Shown here: one piece after another, positions 45,906-56,395 of the stretch | Numbering within the stretch: position 1 is the first letter of the stretch | How the letters are laid out: the number at the start of each line of letters is the position of its first letter | From: Lotus japonicus | Lineage: Eukaryota > Streptophyta > Magnoliopsida > Fabales > Fabaceae | NCBI RefSeq assembly: GCF_012489685.1 | Contig: NC_080044.1 | Span: forward strand, 71,224,732 to 71,288,731 | Direction: 5' to 3' | DNA: 64,000 bases | Position numbers and translations under genes: made by a program | The notes under the pieces: generated by a model | Told to the model about the DNA's origin: nothing | The model's input: the letters and a program-made list of their open reading frames with translations, nothing else | Database searches by the model: none

Positions 45906-47000
45906 AGTGATGTTGTCAATATTTATGGGTTAAAACCTGTGATAGAACTACTATCTTATGCATTGTTAGTATTTCTGATGCCTTTTAAGTGTTGCTAGTT
46001 TTTTTTTTCCTTGTTTTAATATTTGGATTTTTATTACAATCTGGCTTATTTATTTTAATTTCATGTTAATTGGGTCAATTGTTTTCTCGGTTAGACACAA
46101 AATGCTAACATGATGAATCTTAAGAGAATTATCTGATGTGATGCTGCTGATCCCTTTGCAGAGTGCATTTGAAATTCCAGATGCTAACACCTGTAAAAAT
46201 TGAAATAAATAAATAGAAAGGAAGTTTACAGAAACACCCTCTAATAAACCTTTCTCACCGGTGAAGAAGATTGAAAGGCAATCGAAGAACTACACCTGGA
46301 AAATATCTGAAAACTCCATATCTCCCTTACCCCTTACTGCTTATCTTAAAAATTCAGATCTCCATCCCCGCACGACTCTGCCAACATAACACCCATCTTA
46401 ACAAACCCATCATGATTCCTCTCATAATACCCTCAATCCCACCTTCCAATTAGTATGAGTTGCAAGTGGTTTGAATATAAAATCCAAGGAACTGCACAAT
46501 GCCACAATGAATTTCAACCTCTTCAAAATGACAGTAGACTATGTTCAACTTGTGCTGCAAAATTATAAATTGAAACACCGGGAGCAAAAAACCTCCAATA
46601 GCATTAAAACAACCCAGATTTTTGTTCCATCGAGTTTTTGGTAGTACTCTTTAACCGTCCCAAATCCGACCCACCACACCCCGGAAACAACCTTGCGCCG
46701 CCCTCCAACCCCTGCCTGTCACACCGTCCCAAACCCCACCACCCACCCCCATACCAGCGACAGAGGTGCGCGACGGTTTGTGATGGCGTGCGGTGGTGCA
46801 CTGCGTCATCTGGTGTTTCCGGTGAAAGGAAACAGAGATGAGAAGGAAAGATATAAGAGAAAAGGTGAGGGCATTACAGTGAAACTGAAAACAAATTAAA
46901 ATAAATCACAAATAAAATATTACAGTTCAAGCCGGTTACACAAATGGCATCTTAATAGAATATTCCTATTCTGTGGCTAATAATGTGTCTTGCACCGGTG
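45906..47000. other. intergenic; GC-rich block of unknown origin
   Basis: 46000-46160 parallels the region after R3. 46640-46800 is unusually C-rich for this window and has no recognisable coding motif; it may be part of a transposon leader. No gene supported. Confidence 0.35.
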
Positions 47001-47009
47001 GAAGACTTA

Positions 47010-47394
47010 GAGCATCTCCAATGGTAGGAACTTATTTTGGGACTTAACTCAATTTTTGTGGGCCCAAATTGCCACATAGGATTTAAGACACTCATAAGAT
47101 CTTCATGCACATTTCACTCTAGTGGTTGAGATCTTATTTTACTTTTGACTGGACCCATAGTACCTAATATATTTATATTATTTATTTTTCTCCCTAATTT
47201 TTACTTTGGTTATGATATTGAAGGAGAGAGAAAAAATATTATTTTATTTAAGATCTCACATTTGAGAGTACCTGAGCTAAGGCACGGATCTTAGCTTTTG
47301 CTAAGATCTCATTCCATGTAGGATAGCTCCAATGGTGGGATCTAATAAGATCTTATTTTAAGGTCCCAAAATAAGGACTCCATTGGAGATGCTC
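47010..47394. mobile_element. MITE with GAGCATCTCCAATGG termini
   Basis: GAGCATCTCCAATGG (47010 on) and its complement CCATTGGAGATGCTC (ending 47394) are perfect inverted repeats, with TA on both sides (47008-47009, 47395-47396). Internal 'gatcttatttta' motifs are also inverted. 385 bp, non-coding. Confidence 0.8.
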
Positions 47395-47750
47395 TAAGGC
47401 ACTATTGCACCTTAACTCACCGATGTAAAGTGTCTAAATATTTTTCAATTTGAGTTTAGAAATTGACTTGTAAGATTAGATTAGATTGTTATAGTTAAAA
47501 ATCTGAAAAAGAAATTCCAAGGAAAGAAATATTTTACAAAATATGTGGTTAATTATATTATAGAAGTAAAAAATAGCTAAAACAAAAATCTAAAGTTTAT
47601 GGCAAGTGTAACAAAAAAAAAAATTAATTTTAAATTTTAAATTCCAAGCTTAAAATCATACCACAAAAGTAGGTTGTGGTTCACTTCTGTCCCTATAAGA
47701 ACTGAAGCCGTGTGCTGCAAACCCTTTCTCATTCAAAAACCAGAGCAAAA
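47395..47750 (+). promoter_or_regulatory. AT-rich DNA and TATA box of serpin S5
   Basis: The TATA-like CTATAAGAA lies at 47693-47701, followed by 'ctgaagccgtgtgctgcaa', matching S1 and S2. Upstream of that the promoter block differs. Confidence 0.45.
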
Positions 47751-48505
47751 ATGGCGCTCGAAAAATCAACCAGGTGCCAACAAGACGTTGCTCTCACCTT
47801 CACAAAGCATTTGTTCTCAACAGAATCATATCAGAACGAGAACATCGTGTTTTCACCCTTGTCTCTTCATGTTGCTCTCAGTGTCATCGCCGCTGGTGCA
47901 CAAGGCGGCACACTCGACCAGCTTCTTTCCTTCCTCAGATCCGACTCCGTTGACCATCTCAACACCTTCTTCTCTCAGGTCGTCTCCACCGTCTTCTCCA
48001 AGACGGACTTTCACCTTTAATTGGAAAGATGGCATCAGAACCTGGTTTCTTGGAAGGCAGGCTTCCTCAGCACAAAGTGAAACTGGCTTCCTTTAAGATT
48101 CCGAGATTCGATATCTCTTTTGCATTTGAAGCTTCGGATGTGCTGAAGGAGTTGGGAGTGGTTTTGCCTTTCTCCCAAGGAGATGCAGATTTTACAAAAA
48201 TGGTGAAGGTGAACACTCCTTTCAATGAATTATATGTGGAAAGCATATTTCAAAAAGTTTTCATTAAGGTACATGAAGAAGGCACCGAAGCTGCAGCAGC
48301 CACCATACGAGCTTTGAGAGGAGGAGGTGGTCCACCACAGGGTCTAAAATTTGTAGCTGACCACCCTTTCCTCTTCTTGATCAGAGAAGATTTCTCTGGA
48401 ACAATCCTCTTTGTTGGGCAGGTGCTCAACCCTCTTGGTGGAGCAAATGGAACAACCACACCTGTGAAGGTTAGCAATCTCAATATATCTGTTTGTATTT
48501 TGTAA
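47751..48505 (+). pseudogene. serpin S5 with large internal deletion
   Basis: The first part (47751 to about 48000) encodes MALEKSTRCQQDVALTFTKH through FSQVVSTVFS. It then joins at 'ttctccaagacggactttc' directly to the exon-2 sequence equivalent to KDGLS.LI.KMAS. The end of exon 1, the intron and the first third of exon 2 (about 600 bp) are gone, and the frame shifts. The tail keeps hinge HEEGTEAAAAT, loop IRALRGGGGPPQG and FVADHPFLFLIREDFSGTI in an open frame to 48505. Confidence 0.85.
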
Positions 48506-49373
48506 TTAGAATTGTTCATGATTTTCTTTACTATGCTGTAATGGAATAGTTTAAAACAGTGGAAGGACAAACGATATTAGTGTCTGTTGAATTATTTATT
48601 TTGTAGCGTAACAATCTGTTCTTTTAAAGCTATTTGATTAAACCAATCTTATTTAGCAGTAGCTCTGTAGTGTTTTGATCATTACTACATTTTTTTTATT
48701 ATGTGATAGTGTTGCTGTTGGCAGTTGACACAAATACAGAAGTTTGTCAATTGTCATTAAATTGGGAAAAGAAAAATCATTTGGAGTAAACAAACCTTTA
48801 ATTACTTTTACAAATACATGTTCTATTTTCTATTTCTTCTTTTACTTTTAATTACATAAGGCTAAGTATGATGATGGAAAATTTTATGAGAATGTTTGTG
48901 TGGTAAGTATGATGTTGGTTTTGTATCTCAAGCAAACCTTGAATGCCACTCATGGAGGATTTTACTGCATTTTCTCGTTCATGTTACGACTTTATTCCTT
49001 CCTATTGTGATGGGGCTTGACTTCTACTCTGTGGCATTTTCTTTTCCCATTTTTTTTTTGTCTTACACAGATTCTTTTTAGAATTATATATATACATCAA
49101 CATGTACATCGTAATGATATATAAAGGAGAGACCCAGAGAGAGGAGAGAGTTTAGATCTTAATTAGTTCATTGGATTTTATGTATTTATTCATGTATAGC
49201 GCCCTTTAAAGTTTAAAACCTCTTGAGGAATTTGACATCCGATAAGCTTTGTACTATTCCAGGTTTAACATTATGTTTAGTGTTGCATTATTGTATCGTC
49301 AATATACTGCAAGTATAATTTCATTTCGTTGTCTTTAATCATTTGAGTTACTCTTACACTTGAAATGTTTTAG
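48506..49373. other. S5 3' flank fused to acidic-gene intron relic
   Basis: Very similar to 20895-21776. Non-coding. Confidence 0.6.
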
Positions 49374-49585
49374 GAGGATTTGGGTAGGAAAAAGCGGTCT
49401 GGCCCGGTAGACAATGCTGAGAGGTCGAAGAAAAAGTCTAGTGATATTGATTCAGAGAAGAATGGGGAGAAGAAAGATGGCGACGGTGATCATAAGGCTG
49501 AGGTTCCACCAAAGAGAAACAGGACAAGTAAAAATGCTTAAGATGATGCTGAGGGAGGAGAAGATGATGAGAGTCCTTGTTTTGT
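49374..49585 (+). pseudogene. exon-2 relic R6 of the acidic gene
   Basis: It starts EDLGRKKRSGPVDNAERSKKK, then SSDIDSEKNGEKKDGDGDHK and AEVPPKRNRTSKNA-stop. R1/R4 variant. Confidence 0.75.
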
Positions 49586-49837
49586 GATCTGCTGCTTGAA
49601 ATGTATCACAAATTATGCAGCTTATGCTATGCTGTCCGTGCAAGTTTGGAATGTTATTGCAATTAATATTAATGTTCATTACTAATTGAACATAACAAAT
49701 GGTTCTTAAATCCAAATGTTCAAATTAAGCAATCATTCTCTCAAAATGCAGCATAGGGAGATAATAGTTTTGTTGATAATGGAAAAGAACGAATGAACCA
49801 GCATAGTTTTCTTAAATCCAAATGTTCAAATTAAGCA

Positions 49838-49965
49838 ACCCTTCGAAGACGATGACAATGACTGTGATGATGATAAGCCTGAGGTTCCACCAAAGAGGAA
49901 GAGGCCAAGTAAATATCATTCAGATGACGATGATGGAGGAGAAGATGATGTCAACATCCTCTGAC
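49838..49965 (+). pseudogene. second exon-2 fragment R6b
   Basis: 'gatgataagcctgaggttccaccaaagaggaagaggccaag' encodes the KPEVPPKRKRPSK block, and an acidic GGEDD tail follows. The start of the exon is missing. It is of the R2 type, so two different relics lie in tandem here, as R1 and R2 do. Confidence 0.7.
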
Positions 49966-51775
49966 TGTTATATATGTTAATAATTTGCTTGAGGACTTTA
50001 CTGTCAACCATAGGTCATTATGTCACACGCTTTGTCCTTCGAACACATTTCAGAGAAAGGATCAGTAGCTCCATGAAATTGGCTCATGCTGTCATGTGTC
50101 ATTGCAAAATTATTAGGTTTACTAGTTTTATCTTGTTGGTAACTATTGCTCAGTCAATATTAGTTTTGGTTAAAACCTGTGATGGAACAAATTTCTTATG
50201 CATTATAACTATTTCTGACACCCTTAAATTGTTGGTAGATATCTTCGGATTTTAATAAATGGTTTTTTATTACAATGTGGTGCTCCATGTCTGCTGGACT
50301 TGTTGTTTGTGAATGCTGGATCTGCAAGAGGAGTAGAATTTTTTGAGGCACCCAACAAGTGAATTTTCCCATTCTTGTATCCATGATATATTGGTCTACT
50401 ATGAATTAAAAAATGTTACTTCCCCTTACTTTGCTGAAAATATGAGGTATTTTACTTTCGGTTTGGCTGAAGATGGCCTGGTTTAATGTTCTAGCACAAG
50501 GTATACATTGCTTACTACCTGCAAGATTGGGGGAGCTGTTTGTTTCTAAACAGAAATAGGAACATCAATCAATTGGCTCGTGACAATTTGGTTTCCATGG
50601 GGAGGAGGGGTTGAACCTGAAACCTTTTTTATACATGTTTGGTTTATTAGAATCTTGATAAGTTTATGAAGCTAAAGGACATTAAACCGCTCCAAATTAA
50701 TTTCAAATTTTATCAATGACTTGGGCTATATCTGTACAAGAATGTGAATCCTTTGACTGAAACAAAGAAGCCTCTTTCATGTTGAGTCTCTAAGTGGAAA
50801 ATGAGTGTAAATGTGTGTGGACCGGTTTCAACAAAAACTAAGCAAACATGTAATTTTCAGTTAAACAACACTACACTTAGTTTTATCATAATAAAAAATA
50901 GGGGTATTCATACGATTAAAAAAAACTGAAAACAAATCCAATTCAAACCGAATGATCCCTCTAACGAATTTGGACTTTAAAGGCTGACAAACAGACATGC
51001 TAAAGGGCTTAAAGGGTTATAATTCCCCTGTCTTGGCAGAATAACCAAGACACCCTTCCTCGAGACATTCGATGATTGTTGCCCTTAGACTTCCCCACAC
51101 ATTAATCCTCAGTTACCAACAATGACTCACATTATAACTCTATCAATAAATGGCCAACAATAACTCCCAAATAATTACCATCATATTTATAAGGCAATGA
51201 CGGGGATAAACTAACCTCCAGCAATCCAAAAGGCAAGAATGAGGCCTATAAGATGACACTTTTAGCTAGGAGAAAGACATCTTCTTCACTCTACATTTCA
51301 CTCAAACATTATTCACTATCTTTAAGCTTAGACGTTACCTTTGCTTTGAACTTGAGACCCCTGGTTCACTTGAAGAACACTTGCTCAAATCTTAATGGCT
51401 TAATGCTCACTCTCAATTCTTTCATAATTTTAAGTAAATATGACACTTATTAGAAGCAAAAATTTATTTTATATCTTATCTCTTTCACTATGATCACTCT
51501 TAGTAGTTTTTTTTAAGATCACTCGAAATAGTTAATTTATCTCTTAGGTAGATAAGCAAGGTTTCTCTTAATTTGAATAATGAATTGCTGTTATTTGAAT
51601 TTAAAAAAAATATATAATTTAGTTTAAATTATAAGATTTTTTTGACAGCCAGTTTAAATTAAATCTTATAATTTTAAATTTAATTTAGTTTAAATTATAA
51701 GATTTGATCATGAAAGCAAAATTATATTATATATCTAGAGTTTAATAAAAAAATCAAATGTAGGATTAGATCCAA
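49966..51775. other. duplicated 3' flank, then unassigned intergenic DNA
   Basis: To about 50600 it matches the 3' flank of gene 2. From 50620 to 51460 no gene is visible; 50990-51400 may be an LTR-like fragment but no partner was found. 51600-51720 is an AT-rich repeat of 'agtttaaattataag' with a poly-T plus gacagcc block like other micro-insertions. Confidence 0.45.
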
Positions 51776-51779
51776 AACT

Positions 51780-52265
51780 ATATATATCCCACTCACTCCC
51801 GCTTATATCTGGAACAGAATAAGGTTTCAGAATCAGTCTCGTTTCTGAGCTTTCACTCACGCCCCTCTTCTCGGTGAGTTTCATTGCTTTTCCATGTTCA
51901 ATCACTTCAATGCGATTTTCATTTGTTTGTTTTCGTGAAATCCCTAAATTTTTTCTAGTTTGATTGCTTTTCATTTGTTTACCACTTTGATTGTTTTTCG
52001 TTAAATGCCCTAATTTTATTCTAGTTTGATTGCTATTCCTTATTTCCCTAATTATTTCTCAAATTGTGTGGGTGTGGAGTTTGGGATTATAGTGCAATTT
52101 TCTCAATGATGTGATTGTGATTTGTGAGGCTTCATGGTCTCATACTAATTCTGTCATCTTTCTGCAAGTTTGGAATGATGATAATGCAATTTTTGAATCA
52201 TTCACTTATTATTGCTTATTTTTTAGGGTTTTGAAACATTGATTAAGTCTGCAGTGAGAGCAAAA
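51780..52265 (+). promoter_or_regulatory. promoter and 5' UTR intron of serpin S6
   Basis: TATATATATCCC near 51780 could be a TATA box. A GT donor after 'cttctcg' (51873) and an acceptor ending ttttttag (52226) define a probable 353-bp 5' UTR intron. This region does not resemble the promoters of S1-S5. Confidence 0.5.
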
Positions 52266-53522
52266 ATGGACCTCCGAAAACCCAAATCAATGAGGTGCCA
52301 AACAGATGTTGCTCTGAGCATTACTAGGCATTTATTCTCAAAACAAGATAATCAGGACAAGAACATTATCTTCTCGCCCTTCTCTATCCACGCTGCTCTC
52401 AGCGTCATGGCTGCTGGTTCAGATGGCCGCACACTCAACGAGCTTCTTTCCTACCTCCGAGCAGACTCCATTGACCATCTCAGCACCTTCTTCTCTCAGG
52501 TCTTCTCCTCCGGCGCTGCTGCACCTTCACGTTGTCTGTCTTTTGCCAATGGAATGTGGGCTGATAAATCCCTTTCACTTTCCTATTCTTTTAAACAACC
52601 TTTGGCCACTCATTACAAGGCCACTCTCGGTTCTGTCGATTTCCAGAACAAGGCTGATCAAGTGCGCGGTGAAGTGAATTCGTGGGTTAAAAAAGAGACT
52701 AATGGCCTAATTAAAGAGCTTCTTCCTCGTGGTGCATTGGACAAAACAACCAGGCTTATCTTTGCAAATGCACTGCACTTCAAGGGTGAGTGGGAACACC
52801 AGTTTGATGCTGGATGTACATTCGATTATAATTTTCACCTCCTTAATGGCACCTCAGTCAAGGTTCCCTTCATGACAAACAAGAAGGACCAGTCTATTAG
52901 GGCTTTTGATGGTTTCAAAGTCCTCCGTCTTTCTTATGAACAAGGTACAGATAAAAACCTCCAGTTCTCCATGTACATTATACTTCCAGATGCCAAAGAC
53001 GGACTTTCAGCTTTAATTGAAAAGATGGGTTCAGAATCTGGTTTCTTGGAAGGCAAGTTTCCTGAGGAAAAAGTGCAAGTAGGTGGTTTCAGGATTCCAA
53101 AATTCAATTTTTCTTTTGCCTTTGAAGCTTCTAATGTGTTGAAGGAGTTGGGAGTGGTTTCGCCTTTCTCTCAATTGGATGCAGATTTTACAAAAATGGT
53201 GGACAATCCCGTGGATGGGTTATACGTTGAAAGTATGTTTCACAAAGCTTCCATTGAGGTAAATGAAAAAGGCACTGAAGCTGGAGCGGCCAGTTCATTG
53301 TGGGGGCCAACAAAGTGTATTAAGAGGGGTATCGAATTTATAGCTGACCACCCTTTCCTCTTCTTGATCAGAGAAGATTTGACCGGAACAATCCTCTTTG
53401 TTGGACAGGTGCTCCATCCTAATGGAGTATCCGCACGGGTGAAGGTTAGCAATCTCAATATCTGTTTGCATTTTGTGATTAGGATTGTTCATGATTTTCT
53501 TTATTCTGCTGTAGTGGAATAG
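52266..53522 (+). CDS. serpin S6, lacking the conserved intron
   Basis: A single exon encodes 418 residues. It starts MDLRKPKSMRCQTDVALSIT, with [34 protein letters not shown], hinge NEKGTEAGAAS and FIADHPFLFLIREDLTGTI. The codons on each side of the intron site in S1-S4 are fused exactly (QNK|ADQVRGEVNSW). The loop differs from the others: SSLWGPTKCIKRG, without the Gly/Pro run, and could place a basic or other residue at P1. The frame continues past the usual end to a TAG at 53520-53522. The downstream flank is shared with the other units, so this looks like intron loss in place. The upstream start at 52239 is less likely. Confidence 0.88.
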   Translation: MDLRKPKSMRCQTDVALSITRHLFSKQDNQDKNIIFSPFSIHAALSVMAAGSDGRTLNELLSYLRADSIDHLSTFFSQVFSSGAAAPSRCLSFANGMWADKSLSLSYSFKQPLATHYKATLGSVDFQNKADQVRGEVNSWVKKETNGLIKELLPRGALDKTTRLIFANALHFKGEWEHQFDAGCTFDYNFHLLNGTSVKVPFMTNKKDQSIRAFDGFKVLRLSYEQGTDKNLQFSMYIILPDAKDGLSALIEKMGSESGFLEGKFPEEKVQVGGFRIPKFNFSFAFEASNVLKELGVVSPFSQLDADFTKMVDNPVDGLYVESMFHKASIEVNEKGTEAGAASSLWGPTKCIKRGIEFIADHPFLFLIREDLTGTILFVGQVLHPNGVSARVKVSNLNICLHFVIRIVHDFLYSAVVE

Positions 53523-54049
53523 TTTAAAACGATGGAATGACTAATGATATTAGTGTCTGTTGAATTTTTGTTGTTCTGTGGTGTTTCAGTTTGTTCTTTT
53601 CTAGCTATTTGATTGAACCTATCTTGTTTAGCAGTAGCAATCTTATTTAGAAGTTTTGCTCATTATACTTTTTTTTATTGTGATAGTTTTACTGTTACAC
53701 AAATAGAAGTTTCTCAATTGTCATTAAATTGAAGAGAAAAAAGAAAGTAGTTGGAGTAAACATGTATTTTCTATTTCTTTGTTACATAAGGCTAAGTATG
53801 ATGTTGGAAAAGCTTATGAGGATGTTTGTGTGGTAAGTGTGTTATTGGTTTTGTATCTCAAGCTTGGAAGATTTTTTACTGCATTTTGTATAATGAATGA
53901 ACGTTAAAGAATCTGTATGAAACTTTTCTTCTCAGTCATGTCACATCTTTTTCCTTCCTATCGTGTGGCTTCTAATCTGTGTCATGTCCTTTTCCCTTTT
54001 TATTTTCAGTCGTATGATTTCCCTTTTCATTTTCCTTCCTATCGTGATC
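53523..54049. other. S6 3' flank fused to acidic-gene intron relic
   Basis: 'aaggctaagtatgatgttggaaa' and 'tcatgtccttttccctttt.tattttcagtcgta' tie it to S1-S5 flanks and to the gene 2 intron (16730-16765). Confidence 0.6.
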
Positions 54050-54165
54050 TTGGGCTATCAAAGAGGAAGAGGCTAACTGAAGATGATGGGGGAGAAGATG
54101 TTTTTCTTATTGTAAAGCAAGGAGGTCAAAGTAAAAATAAAGCACGGAGGTCAAAGTCAAAATGA
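54050..54165 (+). pseudogene. exon-2 relic R7 of the acidic gene
   Basis: Only 'ctatcaaagaggaagaggctaactgaagatgatgggggagaagatg' remains of the (P)KRKR..DDGGEDD block. Confidence 0.6.
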
Positions 54166-54930
54166 GTGGGTTGAATGAAACATGTAATTGAACGAATATT
54201 GGGTACTAAATTTTTTATGTTTGAAGTACTTTGTAGGTCTGGATATCTCATGCATTATTACTATTTCTGGCACCCTTAAACTGTTTTTGGCTCATTTATT
54301 GCAATTACATGTTACTGGTGCTTCAAGTCTACTGGACTTGTCATTTGTGTATGCTGGATCCAATGGAGGACTAGAATTCTGTTTTAGGCACCCAAAGTCC
54401 AAACAGGTGAATGTAGCAGTTTACAATATGAGAAGTTAAAGCAAAGCTAATACAGTCCTAAATCAGAATAGTCTTGTAGGTGGTTTTAGATTTAATATAT
54501 GGCAGGTTGTACCATTACAAATTACTAGTGTAAAAAGAACAAAAGCCATATAACTTTCAAAGGATAAAGAAGACGAAATAAATCATATCTTAAACATGTG
54601 TTACACTTTTTTTTTATGCAAGATCAGGATACGGTCCTTTTAAACTCTGGGAGACGTTCTTCAAGCTCTAGGAGATGGAACAAAATTACTTTTCAATTTT
54701 TCATTGGAGGATATGTGAAAGATATTCGTTCCTTTTTTATCATTTTGACATGTAAAAAATTTGTGAAATTTCATTTCGTACAATATTTTCAAATCAATTT
54801 TTTTATATATTGTAATTGTAATGGATGATTCCATCAATTGCAATTGAAAAGAATAGTTGCAAGAGGTTTTTGAAATACGAAGATAACATTCTCTTCTTTA
54901 ATTTTGTCGGAATTCTTATTTTTTTAGAAA
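54166..54930. other. last copy of the 3' flank and AT-rich DNA
   Basis: 54180-54380 matches the acidic-gene 3' flank (ggtctggatatctcatgcattatta). After that no gene is seen. Confidence 0.5.
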
Positions 54931-54939
54931 AAAAAAAGG

Positions 54940-55560
54940 AGAAAGCTTTACTTCAGCCATTCTCTTTCATAAACACAAATAACAAACATAAAACAAACTA
55001 CACCCTCTCAATTGTCAACAATAAACTACCCAAACCCGAAAGAGAATCCTGGACAATAACCAAAGCTTGATCATAAGTTTCTTTCCCTTGCCAACACACA
55101 TACATTCTTGGATTCTCGCTCATCTACCGAAATGAAAGTTAGTTTCGCCAAATCGTATCATCTTGCACCGGAATCCCACGCAACAAAAGATTCTAGTACA
55201 TCGAGATGAGAAGCTCGGGTTAATCACGTCAGGAGATGAGGCTCGACCTTCATCAGTAATTCAACCTCACATAAAACACCGACATATGAATCGCCGAAAC
55301 TTCCCTTTGTCTAGCTAGAATATCCTTGATGTTGCACACTAAGGTTGCAAGCTTATGACGATGAGTAGTAACGCTTTTCAAAAGCACTACCACATCCCAC
55401 GGGAGGCAAACTTTTTTACAAAAATTCTTATCCCAAGCCATAACAAGACCATGACATGGCTAGGAGCTCCATAAGATTATTTGAAATACCATAAAACCCA
55501 TAGAAGCCAATAACCCATTCCCCCATCGCATTTCACATGGAACGCCTAAACCCTGCAGTG
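54940..55560 (-). pseudogene. retroelement RNase H-like (RVT_3) relic
   Basis: On the minus strand 55441-55253 reads WDVVVLLKSVTTHRHKLATL, then IKDILARQREVSAIHMS, like the helix of plant LINE-type RNase H domains (E.D...vv..i.. / I..LL.r.w.v.i.Hi.RE.N). Upstream (55560-55470) a G.G.P.....G..-like strand followed by ELLA is recognisable. No catalytic site is intact. Confidence 0.5.
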
Positions 55561-56190
55561 CTCGGGTGCCCAATACCACTCTCATCTACATTAAGAGTTA
55601 TGATCTCACCCGAAGGTTAACACCATTTCACCATTCGCAACTTTCTGCCACGAGACGAATTAAATAATATCTTAAACATGTATTTCCTTCCCTACTCATC
55701 ACTATTTGGGTGAGGTGTTGGCTACATCTACAGAGCTAATAAGAGCAAACCAAAAGTGGATTGAACATCACATTAAGACTTTGAGTGTATGGATCTCCTC
55801 ACTCATAAATTGTTGAAAACTCTCATTTTCTTTCAACTTAGCACTTACGCACACTTGATATCCCAATCTTCATCAAATGTGAATTTATCTCAAGCGCAAA
55901 ATTTCAAATGCATGTACCATCGTTGAATATCCCTTAATGGGACACGCCTCCTAACTACTATTGTTTAGAAGGCTTTCGACACAAGGAATTATCACCACGA
56001 TCGCACTATCGGCTCTGATATCATTGTTGTGCTCCAAAAGACATAAAACTTTGGAAATCTCCATCCTAATAAGATAAAATCACAAGTGGATTAAACACAT
56101 GTTGTTTCACTCAAATACTTGCTCTCATTAGTCATCTTCTTCTTATTGTTTTTTTTTTTTTTCCATTCAATTTTTGAAGTTTATAAATAA
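55561..56190. other. retroelement debris upstream of the RWA gene
   Basis: At 56009-56025 'ggctctgatatcattgttg' is a primer-binding-site-like sequence next to a possible LTR start on the minus strand; similar flanking text occurs near 37555. No gene. Confidence 0.35.
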
Positions 56191-56395
56191 GATTTGTCGG
56201 TGTCACGAAGCCTAACTTCTATACATTCAATTCAATGCTGGATGCTTGGTTTCTACACTCCACTAGCAAGCACCACTTTCCTTACACAGGAATTTAGTTT
56301 CGCAAATCTCCAGATCTCGTCGTCGATCACCGTCAAATCGCTCTCTTCTTCGAATGCCACTGCCGCCACCACCGCCGCAGTTCCTCTGATTCGAA

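Noticed and set aside
46604..46899. Pro-rich open frames in the GC-rich block
   Set aside because: Overlapping frames on both strands with no domain, start context or homologue in the window.
52266..53522. S6 as a simple processed retrocopy
   Set aside because: Its 3' flank shares several hundred bp, including intron and exon-2 relics, with other units, which a cDNA insertion would not carry.
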